64,000 bases of DNA from Pseudoalteromonas denitrificans DSM 6059 (GCF_900112265.1 NZ_FOLO01000020.1:21094-85093), one strand, 5' to 3'; shown: positions 53,194 to 63,365, counted from the first letter of the stretch. Notes: generated by a model from the letters alone, not told the origin. Numbers and translations: made by a program.

Positions 53194-54261
53194 ATGAGCC
53201 GCTTTCGCCAGCAAGATAATTTACTTGGGCAATCAAATAGTTTTTTAGAAGTTTTAGAACATGTTTCGCAAGTTGCCCCTTTACATAAACCTGTCATGAT
53301 TATTGGTGAACGCGGCACAGGCAAAGAACTTATCGCGGCTCGTTTGCATTATTTGTCTAAACGCTGGGATCAGAGTTACGTTAAACTTAATTGTGCAGCT
53401 TTGAGTGAAAATTTATTAGAAAGTGAGTTATTTGGCCATGAATCTGGTGCATTTACGGGTGCGAGTAAACGTCACGAAGGCCGATTCGAGCGTGCAGATA
53501 GCGGTAGTTTATTTTTAGATGAACTCGCAAATACTTCAGGTTTAGTACAAGAAAAAATATTGAGAGTAATCGAATATGGTGAGTTTGAGCGTGTTGGCGG
53601 AAAAAATACCGTAAAAGTAGATACCAGATTGATTTGTGCTACAAATGAAGATTTACCTTATCTTGCAGAAAAAGGTGAGTTTAGAAGTGATTTATTAGAT
53701 AGGCTGGCATTTGATGTCATTACTTTACCTCCACTTCGTGAACGTAAAGATGATATTTTGCTCTTAGCTGAAAATTTTGCAATTAATATGGCGCGAGATC
53801 TTGAATGGGAGTTGTTCAGTGGTTTTACACGTGCTGCACAAGAAACACTATTAGATTATCCATGGCCAGGTAATATTCGAGAGTTGAAGAATACGGTTGA
53901 GAGAAGTGTTTATCGAAGTGCAAATGCACATATTCCTGTGCATAATATCATTCTAGATCCATTCAAAAGTCCTTATCGCCCAGTCAATCGTATAAAAACA
54001 CAAGATCGTATCAATACGACTGAATCAATTGATACACAATTAACAAATACATCTGTACCTAATACCCAACCTCAGGCATTTTCAACTCAATTTCCGTGTG
54101 ATTTAAAAACGCTGTCTAATGAATTTGAAATAGACTTAATTAACAATGCACTTAAAAACAGTCAATTTAACCAAAAGAAAACTGCAGAAATGTTAGGTTT
54201 AACGTATCATCAACTTAGGGGATACCTTAAAAAATATAATTTGTTAGAAAATGCACAATAA
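53194..54261 (+). CDS. pspF: PspF, sigma-54 enhancer-binding activator of psp
   Basis: 355 residues. AAA+ domain with Walker A GERGTGKE, the sigma-54 contact loop ESGAFTGA, Walker B GSLFLDEL, sensor R-fingers, then a C-terminal Fis-type HTH (about 325-350; NQKKTAEMLGLTYHQLRGYLKKY). No regulatory domain, as in PspF, which is held in check by PspA. Divergent from pspA; sapA starts 25 bp downstream. Confidence 0.97.
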   Translation: MSRFRQQDNLLGQSNSFLEVLEHVSQVAPLHKPVMIIGERGTGKELIAARLHYLSKRWDQSYVKLNCAALSENLLESELFGHESGAFTGASKRHEGRFERADSGSLFLDELANTSGLVQEKILRVIEYGEFERVGGKNTVKVDTRLICATNEDLPYLAEKGEFRSDLLDRLAFDVITLPPLRERKDDILLLAENFAINMARDLEWELFSGFTRAAQETLLDYPWPGNIRELKNTVERSVYRSANAHIPVHNIILDPFKSPYRPVNRIKTQDRINTTESIDTQLTNTSVPNTQPQAFSTQFPCDLKTLSNEFEIDLINNALKNSQFNQKKTAEMLGLTYHQLRGYLKKYNLLENAQ

Positions 54262-54286
54262 ATATAAAAACAAAGAGGCATGATGA

Positions 54287-55888
54287 ATGGTTAAATTCAT
54301 CTTTGGCATAGCACTCCTGATGCTGACAGGCTGCACTGAACAGTCACTCAAAAATCAAAACAGCCATGGTTTAATATATTGTGCAGAAGCCAACCCTGTT
54401 AGTTTTAATCCTCAAATTACAACTTCTGGTTCTACAATTGACTTGATTTCAAATCAGCTATACAACCGCTTGATTAGTATTGATGCTAATACAGGCGAGT
54501 TTTTGCCTGAGTTAGCAAAATCATGGAAAATTAGTAAAAATAGAAAAAAAATCACCTTTGAATTAAGACAAGATGTGCAATTTCATCATACAGATTATTT
54601 TACACCAAGCAGAAATTTTGATGCTGATGATGTTGTATTTACCTTTAGCCGATTATTTGATGTTTACAACCCTTATCATTTTGTAAGTGGTGGACAGTAT
54701 CCTTATTTCAAAAGTATAGGGCTAGACAGATTAATCAAATCTATCATTAAAGAGTCCCAATACAGTGTTTCATTTGAACTATTTGATACACAAAGTAGCT
54801 TTTTATCGAATATGGCAACTGATTTTTCTGTTATATTATCCGCCGAATATGCCAAGAGTTTAGAGGTAGATGAAAAATTAGAAAATTTGGATCATTTTCC
54901 TATAGGAACCGGTCCTTATAAATTTAAAGATTATAAACGTGATATTTTAATACGATATTATCAACATGAAAAATATTGGCAACACCCTGTTGCACTAGCA
55001 CAGTTGGTATATGATATCACGCCAAATAGTACAACCCGTATCGCCAAAATGCTAACGCATGAATGTGATGTTACCCCTCATCCTAATTCGTCACAACTGT
55101 CTATTTTAGCCGATAGAAAAGATATTCAAGTCCAAAAAGAAACAAACTTAAATATGGGTTATTGGGCTTTTAATACACAAAAAGCACCTTTTAATAATGG
55201 TCTTGTTCGACGAGCCCTTGCCCATGCCATAGATGTAAATAAAATAATGCAGTCTGTTTTTTTAAATAACGGTAAACGCTTACATTCCATCTTACCGAGT
55301 ACGTCTTGGGCATATCAAGCCCAAGTTAATATGCCAGATTATAACCCTGAACTCGCTAAACGATTACTTCGCCAAGCTGGTATTGTTGATGGTTTTAGTA
55401 TGGACTTATGGGCAATGCCTGTTGCACGAATTTATAATCCGAATGCTCGAAAAATGGCAGAGCTTATTCAAAATGATTTAAAAAAAATAGATGTAACTGT
55501 GCATATTGTTGAATATGAATGGAATACATTTATTAAAAAACTGGAAGATCATACGCATGATTCTGTATTACTCGGATGGTCTGCGGATACACCGGACCCC
55601 GATAACTTTTTTAGCCCGCTATTAAGCTGTGCAGCAGCATTAAGTGGTAAAAATTCAGCAAATTGGTGCGACCCAGAATTTGATTTATTATTATCGAATG
55701 CACTTGATACAGTTAATATTGATGAGAGAAAAGAGTATTATTTTCAGGCCCAACAAATGGTAATACAAGAGCTTCCCTTGCTCCCTATAGCACAGGGGAT
55801 GCGTTTTCAAGCAACATCAAGTAATGTCAAAGATATTGAAATAAAACCTTTTGGTGGTGTATCACTGGCAAAAGCGAGGAAAGAATAA
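54287..55888 (+). CDS. sapA: SapA, family 5 periplasmic substrate-binding lipoprotein
   Basis: 533 residues. Lipobox LTGC (Cys16), then SBP_bac_5 fold (YCAEANPVSFNPQITTSG, ELAKSWKISKNRKKITFELR, LLGWSADTPDPDNFFSPLLSC). Binding component of the Sap ABC importer, implicated in resistance to antimicrobial peptides and, in E. coli, putrescine export. Stop overlaps sapB start by one base. Confidence 0.95.
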   Translation: MVKFIFGIALLMLTGCTEQSLKNQNSHGLIYCAEANPVSFNPQITTSGSTIDLISNQLYNRLISIDANTGEFLPELAKSWKISKNRKKITFELRQDVQFHHTDYFTPSRNFDADDVVFTFSRLFDVYNPYHFVSGGQYPYFKSIGLDRLIKSIIKESQYSVSFELFDTQSSFLSNMATDFSVILSAEYAKSLEVDEKLENLDHFPIGTGPYKFKDYKRDILIRYYQHEKYWQHPVALAQLVYDITPNSTTRIAKMLTHECDVTPHPNSSQLSILADRKDIQVQKETNLNMGYWAFNTQKAPFNNGLVRRALAHAIDVNKIMQSVFLNNGKRLHSILPSTSWAYQAQVNMPDYNPELAKRLLRQAGIVDGFSMDLWAMPVARIYNPNARKMAELIQNDLKKIDVTVHIVEYEWNTFIKKLEDHTHDSVLLGWSADTPDPDNFFSPLLSCAAALSGKNSANWCDPEFDLLLSNALDTVNIDERKEYYFQAQQMVIQELPLLPIAQGMRFQATSSNVKDIEIKPFGGVSLAKARKE

Positions 55889-56922
55889 TGGTTTTAGAAT
55901 ATATATTCCGGCGCATTATTTTACTTTCATTTATGCTATTACTGCTTTGCGTATTTACTTTTTCATTAAGTTATTTATTTCCTGGCGACCCTTTAACAAA
56001 CTTAAGTGGTGTTCAAAATGTATCACTTCATGAAGCCGATGACTTAGTACAAAAATATAAACTTGATCACAGTATGCCAACTCAATTTTTATCTTTTTTA
56101 TCAAGAGTAAGTGAGGGAGATTGGGGCATATCATTTGCCTCTGGGGAACCGATATTTAAGCATATTGTTGCGCTTTTTCCCGCAACCTTAGAGCTGGCTT
56201 TATATGCACTGCTAGCCTCAATTGTTTTTGGAATTCCAGCGGGGATCACCGCAGCTGCTTATCATAAAAACTGGCCGGATAAACTTATTAATTTATTCAC
56301 CCTATTGGGCTATTCTACCCCCGTATTTTGGTTAGCATTACTATTGATTATGGGCTTGTGTTTACAGCTTGGTTTATTACCTATGTCGGGAAGAATCAGC
56401 CTATTATATGAAATACCTGATAAAACAGGTTTTATTTTAGTTGATATTTTTTTAAGTGATGTCAGCTACAAAATAAACGCTTTTACAGATGCTTTAAAAC
56501 ACTTATTACTCCCTACAATTGTATTATCAACCTACCCCACTATGGTATTAATAAGGTTTACTCGTGATTCCATGCTTGAAGTATTAGAGCAAAACTATAT
56601 TAAAACAGCCAGAGCAAAAGGTTTAAGCCGAAGTCAGTTAATATTTCACCATGCATTAAGAAATGCATTATTACCTGTCATAAAACAGATTGGTTTACAA
56701 TTTAGTACTTTGATCACCTTAGCAATGATCACTGAAGTTATATTTTCATGGCCAGGTATTGGCCGATGGTTAATTGATAGCATTTATCAAAGAGACTTCC
56801 CGGCTATTCAAGGTGGCTTATTAGCAGTCTCTACATTTATCATTTTGGCAACTGTTACTGCCGATGTAATGCATTCATTATTTGATCCAATTACTCGGAA
56901 CCAAACTCATGGCAAAATTTAA
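55888..56922 (+). CDS. sapB: SapB, ABC permease
   Basis: 344 residues, DppB-like permease, N-terminal TM helix, then BPD_transp_1 with the EAA loop segment NYIKTARAKGLSRSQLIFHHALRNALLPVI. Coupled to sapA (1-bp overlap). Confidence 0.95.
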   Translation: MVLEYIFRRIILLSFMLLLLCVFTFSLSYLFPGDPLTNLSGVQNVSLHEADDLVQKYKLDHSMPTQFLSFLSRVSEGDWGISFASGEPIFKHIVALFPATLELALYALLASIVFGIPAGITAAAYHKNWPDKLINLFTLLGYSTPVFWLALLLIMGLCLQLGLLPMSGRISLLYEIPDKTGFILVDIFLSDVSYKINAFTDALKHLLLPTIVLSTYPTMVLIRFTRDSMLEVLEQNYIKTARAKGLSRSQLIFHHALRNALLPVIKQIGLQFSTLITLAMITEVIFSWPGIGRWLIDSIYQRDFPAIQGGLLAVSTFIILATVTADVMHSLFDPITRNQTHGKI

Positions 56923-57814
56923 CTTTATCGCAAGCTTAAATGGTGAAGAGTTAAATAAGTCACCATTACGCCAGCTATGGCGACATTTTAAAAGTAATCA
57001 TGTTGCACTGGTTGGTTTGTGGTTATTTATAGCATTAACCATTTTAGCAACCTTAGCCCCCGTATTAGCGCCATATGGCGTAAATCAACAGCATAGCGAT
57101 GCACTATTATTACCACCTTCTTGGGATGACGCAGGAGATGTCAGGTTTATACTCGGCACAGATGATCTTGGCAGAGATGTTTTATCTCGTTTGATAAATG
57201 GTACAACCTATACATTTGGTCTCGCAATATTAACCGCTTTAATCACAACTTTGTTAGGTGTGATTTTAGGCGTTTTTGCAGGTATGAGCAAAGGTGTTCG
57301 TTCAAGTATTTTAAATCATATTCTTGACGTAACTTTATCTATTCCTTCTTTGTTATTAGCCATTATTATCATCGCACTTTTAGGGCCAGGCTTGTTAAAT
57401 ACCGTATGGGCGATTATTTTAGCCCTACTCCCCCAATATATTCATTCTGTAAGAAACTTAGTTGTGCAAGAGTTATCTAAAGATTATATCGTGGCGCAGT
57501 GGTTAGACGGAGCCAATAGTTGGCATGTTTTAAGTCGTGGAATATTTCCTAATATTTATGAACATATTGTCGTAATATTCACCATGTCACTCTCAACCGC
57601 TATTTTAGACATATCAGCACTGGGTTTTTTAAAACTCGGCGCTCAGCCACCTACGGCTGAATGGGGTGCAATACTGGCTGAAAATTTAGGTTTTATTTAT
57701 TTGGCTCCATGGACAGTTGCACTACCTGGAATTTTGTTATTTTTTGCTGTGTTGGCGACAAACTTAGTAGGTGATGGCTTACGAACGGCGTTGAAAAAAA
57801 GAAAGGCTATCTAA
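56909..57814 (+). CDS. sapC: SapC, ABC permease
   Basis: 301 residues from ATG 56909 (CGGAA 8 bp upstream), overlapping sapB by 14 bp; an in-frame TTG at 56882 is disregarded. DppC-like permease with LGTDDLGRDVLSRLI and the EAA segment DYIVAQWLDGANSWHVLSRGIFPNI. Confidence 0.94.
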   Translation: MAKFNFIASLNGEELNKSPLRQLWRHFKSNHVALVGLWLFIALTILATLAPVLAPYGVNQQHSDALLLPPSWDDAGDVRFILGTDDLGRDVLSRLINGTTYTFGLAILTALITTLLGVILGVFAGMSKGVRSSILNHILDVTLSIPSLLLAIIIIALLGPGLLNTVWAIILALLPQYIHSVRNLVVQELSKDYIVAQWLDGANSWHVLSRGIFPNIYEHIVVIFTMSLSTAILDISALGFLKLGAQPPTAEWGAILAENLGFIYLAPWTVALPGILLFFAVLATNLVGDGLRTALKKRKAI

Positions 57815-57888
57815 TGTTATTTCTTACACGATATAAAAATGAATTAGACTTTAGATTAGATGTCAACTTATGTTGTAGGGCTAAGTAA

Positions 57889-58911
57889 ATGCAATTATTA
57901 GATATCCGTAACCTTACTATCGAATTAGAAACACCGGACGGTATTATTCGGGCTGTAGATAAAGTCAGTTTAAGTTTAAAAGAAGGTGAAGTACATGCTT
58001 TGGTGGGGGAGTCAGGCTCAGGAAAAAGCTTAATAGCGAAAGCAATCGTTGGAGTTTTAAATTCTAGATGGCATATCACAGCAGATAGAATGCATTGGCA
58101 AGGCATCGATTTAATGCGCCTTTCTCCTGAAAAGCGCAGAAAAATAATAGGGCAAGAAATCGCAATGATTTATCAAGATCCCAGCAGTTGCCTTGATCCT
58201 ACTGCAAAAATAGCAGACCAAATAGCAGAAAGTATTCCTAAAAAAAACCTAAAAGGTTATTTCTGGCAAAAAAAGAAACAGAAAAAAGAACGTTCAATCG
58301 CTTTATTACATAAAGTCGGGATCAGAGATCATACAAAGATATTGCATAGTTATCCTCACGAATTATCTGATGGGATCTGTCAAAAAGTCATGATAGCAAT
58401 GGCAATTGCACGCTCACCAAAGCTACTTATTGCAGATGAGCCAACCACTGCCCTTGAAAGTACGACACAAGCACAAGTATTCAGGTTATTAAAAAGTCTT
58501 AATTTATTAAAAAATATGTCTATTTTAATGATAAGTCACGAACTTGAAGAGCTCTCTAGCTGGACTCACGGCTTACATGTACTTTATTGTGGGCAAATGG
58601 TTGAAGCCGGACCCACAAAAAAAATATATAAATCACCGTATCACCCTTATACCAGTGCATTACTCAAAAGTTTACCCGACTATAATAAAGGCCTTAAACA
58701 TAAACATGAAATTTATGCGCTCAAGGGCACAATTCCTACTTTACAACATTTACCCATAGGATGTCGCTTAGGGCCTCGTTGCCCACAAGCACAAAGAGAT
58801 TGTGTTAAAACACCTAAGCTGAATACGCAACATGAACGCAGTTATGCATGCCACTTTCCTTTAATAAATATCGAAACAAATAAAGGGAATTCAAAATGCA
58901 GCCCATTTTAA
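57889..58911 (+). CDS. sapD: SapD, ABC ATPase
   Basis: 340 residues. Walker A GESGSGKS, Walker B LLIADEPTTAL, and an ABC signature LSDGICQ in place of LSGGQ; E. coli SapD has the similar LTDGECQ, so this is a subfamily trait. C-terminal oligopeptide-transporter extension with CxxAxxxC-type cysteines (RCPQAQRDC). Sap D also stimulates K+ uptake in E. coli (known). Overlaps sapF by 16 bp. Confidence 0.95.
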   Translation: MQLLDIRNLTIELETPDGIIRAVDKVSLSLKEGEVHALVGESGSGKSLIAKAIVGVLNSRWHITADRMHWQGIDLMRLSPEKRRKIIGQEIAMIYQDPSSCLDPTAKIADQIAESIPKKNLKGYFWQKKKQKKERSIALLHKVGIRDHTKILHSYPHELSDGICQKVMIAMAIARSPKLLIADEPTTALESTTQAQVFRLLKSLNLLKNMSILMISHELEELSSWTHGLHVLYCGQMVEAGPTKKIYKSPYHPYTSALLKSLPDYNKGLKHKHEIYALKGTIPTLQHLPIGCRLGPRCPQAQRDCVKTPKLNTQHERSYACHFPLINIETNKGNSKCSPF

Positions 58912-59657
58912 AGGTTCAGGCATTATCAAAAACATTTAAAATTAGAGACAGATTTTTTTTAAGAAAAAAATTTAAAGTGCTTGAGGATATTTCCTTTTGT
59001 TTATCTAAAGGTGAAACCATAGCGATTATTGGCGAAACAGGCTCAGGAAAAAGTACGCTAGCAAAAATCCTTGCTGGTGCAGAAGTAAGCCAAAAAGGTC
59101 AAATTTTATTGGAAGGAAAAGTCATTGAAGATGATGGAAAACGTAAAACCAGTTGTCGTGATATACGCTTGATCTTTCAAGATGCTTCAAAATCCTTAAA
59201 TCCAGGGATTACAATAGGTAAAACATTAAATGAAATATTATTAATGAATACCCACTATGATGCAGCGCAACGTCAAGAGTCGATTAAAAATAATTTGCTT
59301 AAGGTTGGCTTACTAGCCGAACATCAAGATTATTACCCTCATATGTTTTCAGGCGGTCAACTACAGCGAATTGCTCTTGCAAGAGCTCTTATTTTAGAAC
59401 CAAAAGTTTTAGTATTAGATGAAGCATTATCTTCTTTAGACCCTTCAGTACGTGCTCAAACCGTTAATTTGTTATTGAAATTACAGCAAGAAACGGGGTT
59501 AAGTTATGTACTTATTACCCATCATTTAAGTTTGGTTAAACATATGAGCGATCAAACTTTGGTACTTGATCAAGGCAAAGTGATTGAAGCAGGAAAAACA
59601 CAAGCTTTATTTATAAAACATAAATCTAAAATTACCCAGAGACTCCTAAACTGTTAA
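58896..59657 (+). CDS. sapF: SapF, ABC ATPase
   Basis: 253 residues. Walker A GETGSGKST, signature FSGGQLQR, Walker B LVLDEALSSLD. Canonical signature, unlike SapD. Last gene of the operon. Confidence 0.95.
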   Translation: MQPILKVQALSKTFKIRDRFFLRKKFKVLEDISFCLSKGETIAIIGETGSGKSTLAKILAGAEVSQKGQILLEGKVIEDDGKRKTSCRDIRLIFQDASKSLNPGITIGKTLNEILLMNTHYDAAQRQESIKNNLLKVGLLAEHQDYYPHMFSGGQLQRIALARALILEPKVLVLDEALSSLDPSVRAQTVNLLLKLQQETGLSYVLITHHLSLVKHMSDQTLVLDQGKVIEAGKTQALFIKHKSKITQRLLNC

Positions 59658-59667
59658 TTCTCAATGG

Positions 59668-59704
59668 TGAACTGCTTACCCATTAATAATGGAGAAGCAG
59701 TTTC
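59668..59704. terminator. Hairpin between convergent sapF and tyrR
   Basis: AACTGCTT / AAGCAGTT outer stem with inner CCATT/AATGG pairing; no long T-run. Confidence 0.4.
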
Positions 59705-59731
59705 AGCTTACTTTATCACTATAAAATAATT

Positions 59732-61288
59732 TTAAACTTTAATTGTTTTACGATTAATACCATATTCCCTTAATTTATTTGCCACTGCTGTATGACTTAA
59801 ACCAAGCCTTTTAGCAAGTTGTCGTGAGCTTGGATAAGCTGGATATAACTTACGTAATAAAGTTGATTCAAAGCGTTTTACAGCTTGCTCTAAGCTTCCT
59901 TCAAAGTCAGACTCTAAATAACCTAAATCATTTGTAAAGCTCGGTAACTGTAAATGTTCTATACCTAAATTTTCATCATCTAATAAAGAGACTGCACGAT
60001 ATATTGCATTTTCTAATTGCCTTACATTTCCAGGCCAAGGATATTGTTCTAAAAATGCTAAGCATGCTTCTGTCAATTTAGGCACTTTCACACCCATTTG
60101 ATGTGCATATTTTTGAATAAAATGCTCAGTTAATGGGCCAATATCAGCTTTACGATCTCTTAAAGGTGCAATGTCTAAAGTTAAAACATTTATTCTATAA
60201 TATAAATCTTCTCTAAAAGTATTCTCTTGAACCATGCCTGGCAAGTCTTTTTGTGTTGTAGCAATAATTCTCACGCTTACTTTAACTTCGTTTTCATCTC
60301 CAACACGACGGAAAGTACCATCCTGTAAAAAACGTAATAATTTAGTTTGCAGCTGTGTAGACATTTCGCCAACTTCATCTAAGAAAACAGTGCCTCCATC
60401 AGCTTGTTCTAAAATACCACGTTTAGTAACAGACTCAGCACTATTTCCTATAAACCCAAATAATTCAGATTCAGCCACATCATCAGGTAAAGATGCACAA
60501 GATAATGCTAAAAAGGGTTTCATTGAACGGTTTGATGAAAAATGGCATGCCCTTGCTAGTAATTCTTTGCCTGTGCCAGTTTCACCTAAAATTAAGATAG
60601 GTGCTTCTAAATGAGAAATCCTTCTTGCTTCTCTAACAACCCGTCGCATTGCAGTACTTTGCGTTTGTATTGTAGAAAAGCTTTCTTGGCCATATCGTCT
60701 AAATACACTTACTTGTTGGCCTAAACGACTTTGAGATTTAATATTAATAACCGCACCAGCAAGAATATCTTCTTGTGTGCTTTCAGGTACGGAAATAGGT
60801 AAGATATCCGCAATAAAATCTTCACCTGAGACTTCAACTCTCACGGTTTGCCCTAGTACTTCATCATTTTCTAGCCAGCGGTTAAAATTAAAGCCTTTAA
60901 GTAAAATATTGATGCTCATTCCAACTACATCATATTTATCGACATTTAAATCTCTGGCTGCAGCATCATTGCATAATCTGACAATGCCCTTAGTATCAAT
61001 TGAAATAATACCGTCAGGTAATACACTTAGTAAGGTTTTAAGTTCATTATGCTCCCGCTCAGATGGCATGAAGGCAGTTGTTTTAACATCTTCAACACCA
61101 TCTATTAAACGAATTTCAGGCATCAATTTTTGAAATTTATCAAACTCAATCGGTGGCATAGAAATAAACATTTTGCTATTAATGGCATCTACCTCGATAC
61201 CTTTTAAATCCACTTCATAGTTGACTAAAATATTAAGAACTTCCTGTGCTATCCCCATTCGATCTGCACATTGGATTTCCAGACGCAT
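59732..61288 (-). CDS. tyrR: TyrR, aromatic amino acid regulator
   Basis: 518 residues. ACT domain (about 1-75; MRLEIQCADRMGIAQEVLNIL), PAS (about 80-190), AAA+ (about 205-430; GETGTGKE, GGTVFLDEV) and C-terminal HTH (about 490-512; SSRQLAKRLGLSHTAVANKLREYG). The GAFTGA loop needed to contact sigma-54 is absent (FGFIGNSAESVTKRG), as in E. coli TyrR, so it should act on sigma-70 promoters. Ligands Tyr/Phe/Trp plus ATP. Candidate targets in the window: tyrA, phhA and itself. Confidence 0.96.
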   Translation of the reverse strand: MRLEIQCADRMGIAQEVLNILVNYEVDLKGIEVDAINSKMFISMPPIEFDKFQKLMPEIRLIDGVEDVKTTAFMPSEREHNELKTLLSVLPDGIISIDTKGIVRLCNDAAARDLNVDKYDVVGMSINILLKGFNFNRWLENDEVLGQTVRVEVSGEDFIADILPISVPESTQEDILAGAVINIKSQSRLGQQVSVFRRYGQESFSTIQTQSTAMRRVVREARRISHLEAPILILGETGTGKELLARACHFSSNRSMKPFLALSCASLPDDVAESELFGFIGNSAESVTKRGILEQADGGTVFLDEVGEMSTQLQTKLLRFLQDGTFRRVGDENEVKVSVRIIATTQKDLPGMVQENTFREDLYYRINVLTLDIAPLRDRKADIGPLTEHFIQKYAHQMGVKVPKLTEACLAFLEQYPWPGNVRQLENAIYRAVSLLDDENLGIEHLQLPSFTNDLGYLESDFEGSLEQAVKRFESTLLRKLYPAYPSSRQLAKRLGLSHTAVANKLREYGINRKTIKV

Positions 61289-61358
61289 AAAACCTCAAAG
61301 CATAAATAAATTTGTATAGCTGAATCATACTTTAATTAAGCTATAAAAAAACTCATTT

Positions 61359-61376
61359 TGTAAAGAATTTTGCACA
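61359..61376. promoter_or_regulatory. Candidate TyrR box in the tyrR promoter
   Basis: TGTAAAGAATTTTGCACA: perfect left half-site, 4 of 6 in the right, G-N14-C core kept, 71 bp upstream of tyrR. Suggests autorepression, as in E. coli. Confidence 0.6.
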
Positions 61377-61474
61377 TTTTTAGAAATTATAAAGTAACAA
61401 TCTGTAAATTCCTGTCTTTATAAATAAAACGATTATAAAACAATCATAAATTTATGTTTAAATGAAAAAGGCAA

Positions 61475-62458
61475 TTAGCCTCCCATCATATTAGCCATGC
61501 CATCAAACCATTGAGAACGTGTTTTTTGATATTCCTGCAATTGCTCAGCGCTGAGAAGTTGCTCTAGTTGCTCTTGTAAATGAGTTCGTAACTGTGGATC
61601 ATTGTCCATATTACTTTGTGCAAAAGGACTACCATAAGTACCAATTTTCACATCTAAAAAGTCAACCTGACGTTGTTGAAAAAATCGATTTATTTCTTTT
61701 TTTTGATATTCATTCAAAGAAGGTATTTGACTTATTACCATATTTGATTCCATAGCCATTACCATTTCAAACTCTTGTTGTTGTTTTTCTTGCTCAAAAG
61801 ATTGATATGTTTCAAGTTGATCCGAAGTTAATAAATCCGAAAGTTCTTCTTGATAGTTTTCTTGATTCAATGTCAATAAATCTTTAATTGCTAGGTCTAC
61901 TTCATTTTCATCAAGTTCACCATCAAATGATTTTTCAAGTAGTGCCTTAGTATCTCCATTGACCATTTCTTCCAGCATAGGCGCATTGGCATCAATATCA
62001 GCTTCTGCTTTTTGTTTTAATAACTGAGCCAAAGCTGTAGATTGCGCATCAGATAAAGCTAACCTATTTGTTAATTCTGCCGTCACTGGGCTAAGTTGCA
62101 TCGTTAAAGTTGATTTTAAAAAGTCTGGTGTCATCATACTCATAAAGCCAGTCGGCTTTTTCTGTTCAACTTCTTCACTTTGCTCATCTAAAGCAGTTTT
62201 ATCTCTAGCTGTGATATGTGTTAACTGCTCAGATAATTGTGCAATTTCTAGTTTTAGTCTCTTATTTGACTCAACTAATTGAAGCGTATCTACTTCAGCG
62301 GGCTGTTCTATAGTTGGTAATTTACTTAAAACAACAGGCTTAGTATCAATCGTTAAATTATCTTGTTGGGGAGTTAAATTAAAATACCAGGCACTTGTTA
62401 ATGCCCCTAATATGTATGTACAGCCATATAAAGCTAAATTACGTATTTTCTTTTCCAT
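61475..62458 (-). CDS. Membrane-anchored protein of unknown function, Q/E-rich
   Basis: 327 residues. One N-terminal helix (about 8-26), then a soluble, acidic, glutamine-rich and largely helical region. Three LTxxQ-like pieces recur: LSDAQSTALAQLL, LTSDQLETYQSF and LSAEQLQEYQKT, each followed by helices; this recalls periplasmic LTXXQ proteins (Spy/CpxP) but the family match is not firm. Ends with a Met/Gly-rich tail. It is transcribed like the neighbouring tyrR, 186 bp upstream of it; no functional link is evident. Confidence 0.75.
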   Translation of the reverse strand: MEKKIRNLALYGCTYILGALTSAWYFNLTPQQDNLTIDTKPVVLSKLPTIEQPAEVDTLQLVESNKRLKLEIAQLSEQLTHITARDKTALDEQSEEVEQKKPTGFMSMMTPDFLKSTLTMQLSPVTAELTNRLALSDAQSTALAQLLKQKAEADIDANAPMLEEMVNGDTKALLEKSFDGELDENEVDLAIKDLLTLNQENYQEELSDLLTSDQLETYQSFEQEKQQQEFEMVMAMESNMVISQIPSLNEYQKKEINRFFQQRQVDFLDVKIGTYGSPFAQSNMDNDPQLRTHLQEQLEQLLSAEQLQEYQKTRSQWFDGMANMMGG

Positions 62459-62502
62459 TTAGGGTATTCCTTTACTTCATCTCAATGCTTTAAGTGAATA
62501 TT

Positions 62503-62895
62503 TTATGCGATTTTATTTTCATTAACCATAACAATAAATATTAAAATCAAAATCGGTATATTTTTTGTTATGGGTCCAAAAGGATGCAACCAGAAGCTCC
62601 CATCAATTAAAGTTAATAATAAGGTATAAAACACAATTAGACTTATTTGAAATAAACAACAAAGTTTAATTTTTATTCTCGTTAATAGCCAAAGCCCTAA
62701 TGCAATATCTAAAACACCACCACCATAAACAGCGATATCAGCAAACAGTCCTGTCATTTTTGATTTCGACAATATTTCATATCCCACTTCAGGGTTAAAA
62801 AATATTGAAGTTGCTCCTGTAAATATCCACAAAAAAGAGAGCGAATATTTAGCTGCTTTATATAAATTTATATCTGTAAGTAATGCCACTTTCAT
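62503..62895 (-). CDS. DoxX-like small membrane protein
   Basis: 130 residues, four predicted helices, with VYGGGVLDIALGLWLL typical of DoxX-like (DoxX_3) proteins. The start overlaps the upstream DUF2269 gene by 4 bp. Function unknown; such pairs often accompany oxidoreductases. Confidence 0.8.
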   Translation of the reverse strand: MKVALLTDINLYKAAKYSLSFLWIFTGATSIFFNPEVGYEILSKSKMTGLFADIAVYGGGVLDIALGLWLLTRIKIKLCCLFQISLIVFYTLLLTLIDGSFWLHPFGPITKNIPILILIFIVMVNENKIA

Positions 62896-63365
62896 ACCAA
62901 AGAAAAAGGTTTAAAGACCATTAACCAAAAAATCATTAGAATAGCTATAAAAGCAAGAATTCCAAGTATTATCCAAGTATTCATCAAAGCTTTAAATTCC
63001 TGAGACACAGTACTGACTTCCTGGTCTCTTTTTGCCAGTGCCCGTAACTTATATTGAATATTTAGAACAGGCAACCAACACAAACCAATAAATAAAAATA
63101 AGCTTACAACCCAATAAAACCAAGGAGATGAGAATGAATAGCCTTGAATATTCATCAATAAAACCCCTGTTATTATTTGTATAATTACAGCAGGTAGCGT
63201 AAATACCCAGTCAACTAAAATGACATGCCTGCTTATAATATAAATTGCTTGAGTATTATTTGAACGATTTACCATAAACATAAAAAATTCAATACCTGCG
63301 CCAGTCCCAGTAACAACAACAGCCGCTAAAATATGTATTAGTTTTAGCAGTAAATAACTCGTCAA
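62892..63365 (-). CDS. DUF2269 family integral membrane protein
   Basis: 157 residues with four helices and the DUF2269 start YLLLKLIHILAAVVVTGTGAGIEFF. Paired with the DoxX-like gene (4-bp overlap), a recurrent combination in proteobacteria. No function established. Confidence 0.8.
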   Translation of the reverse strand: MTSYLLLKLIHILAAVVVTGTGAGIEFFMFMVNRSNNTQAIYIISRHVILVDWVFTLPAVIIQIITGVLLMNIQGYSFSSPWFYWVVSLFLFIGLCWLPVLNIQYKLRALAKRDQEVSTVSQEFKALMNTWIILGILAFIAILMIFWLMVFKPFSLV

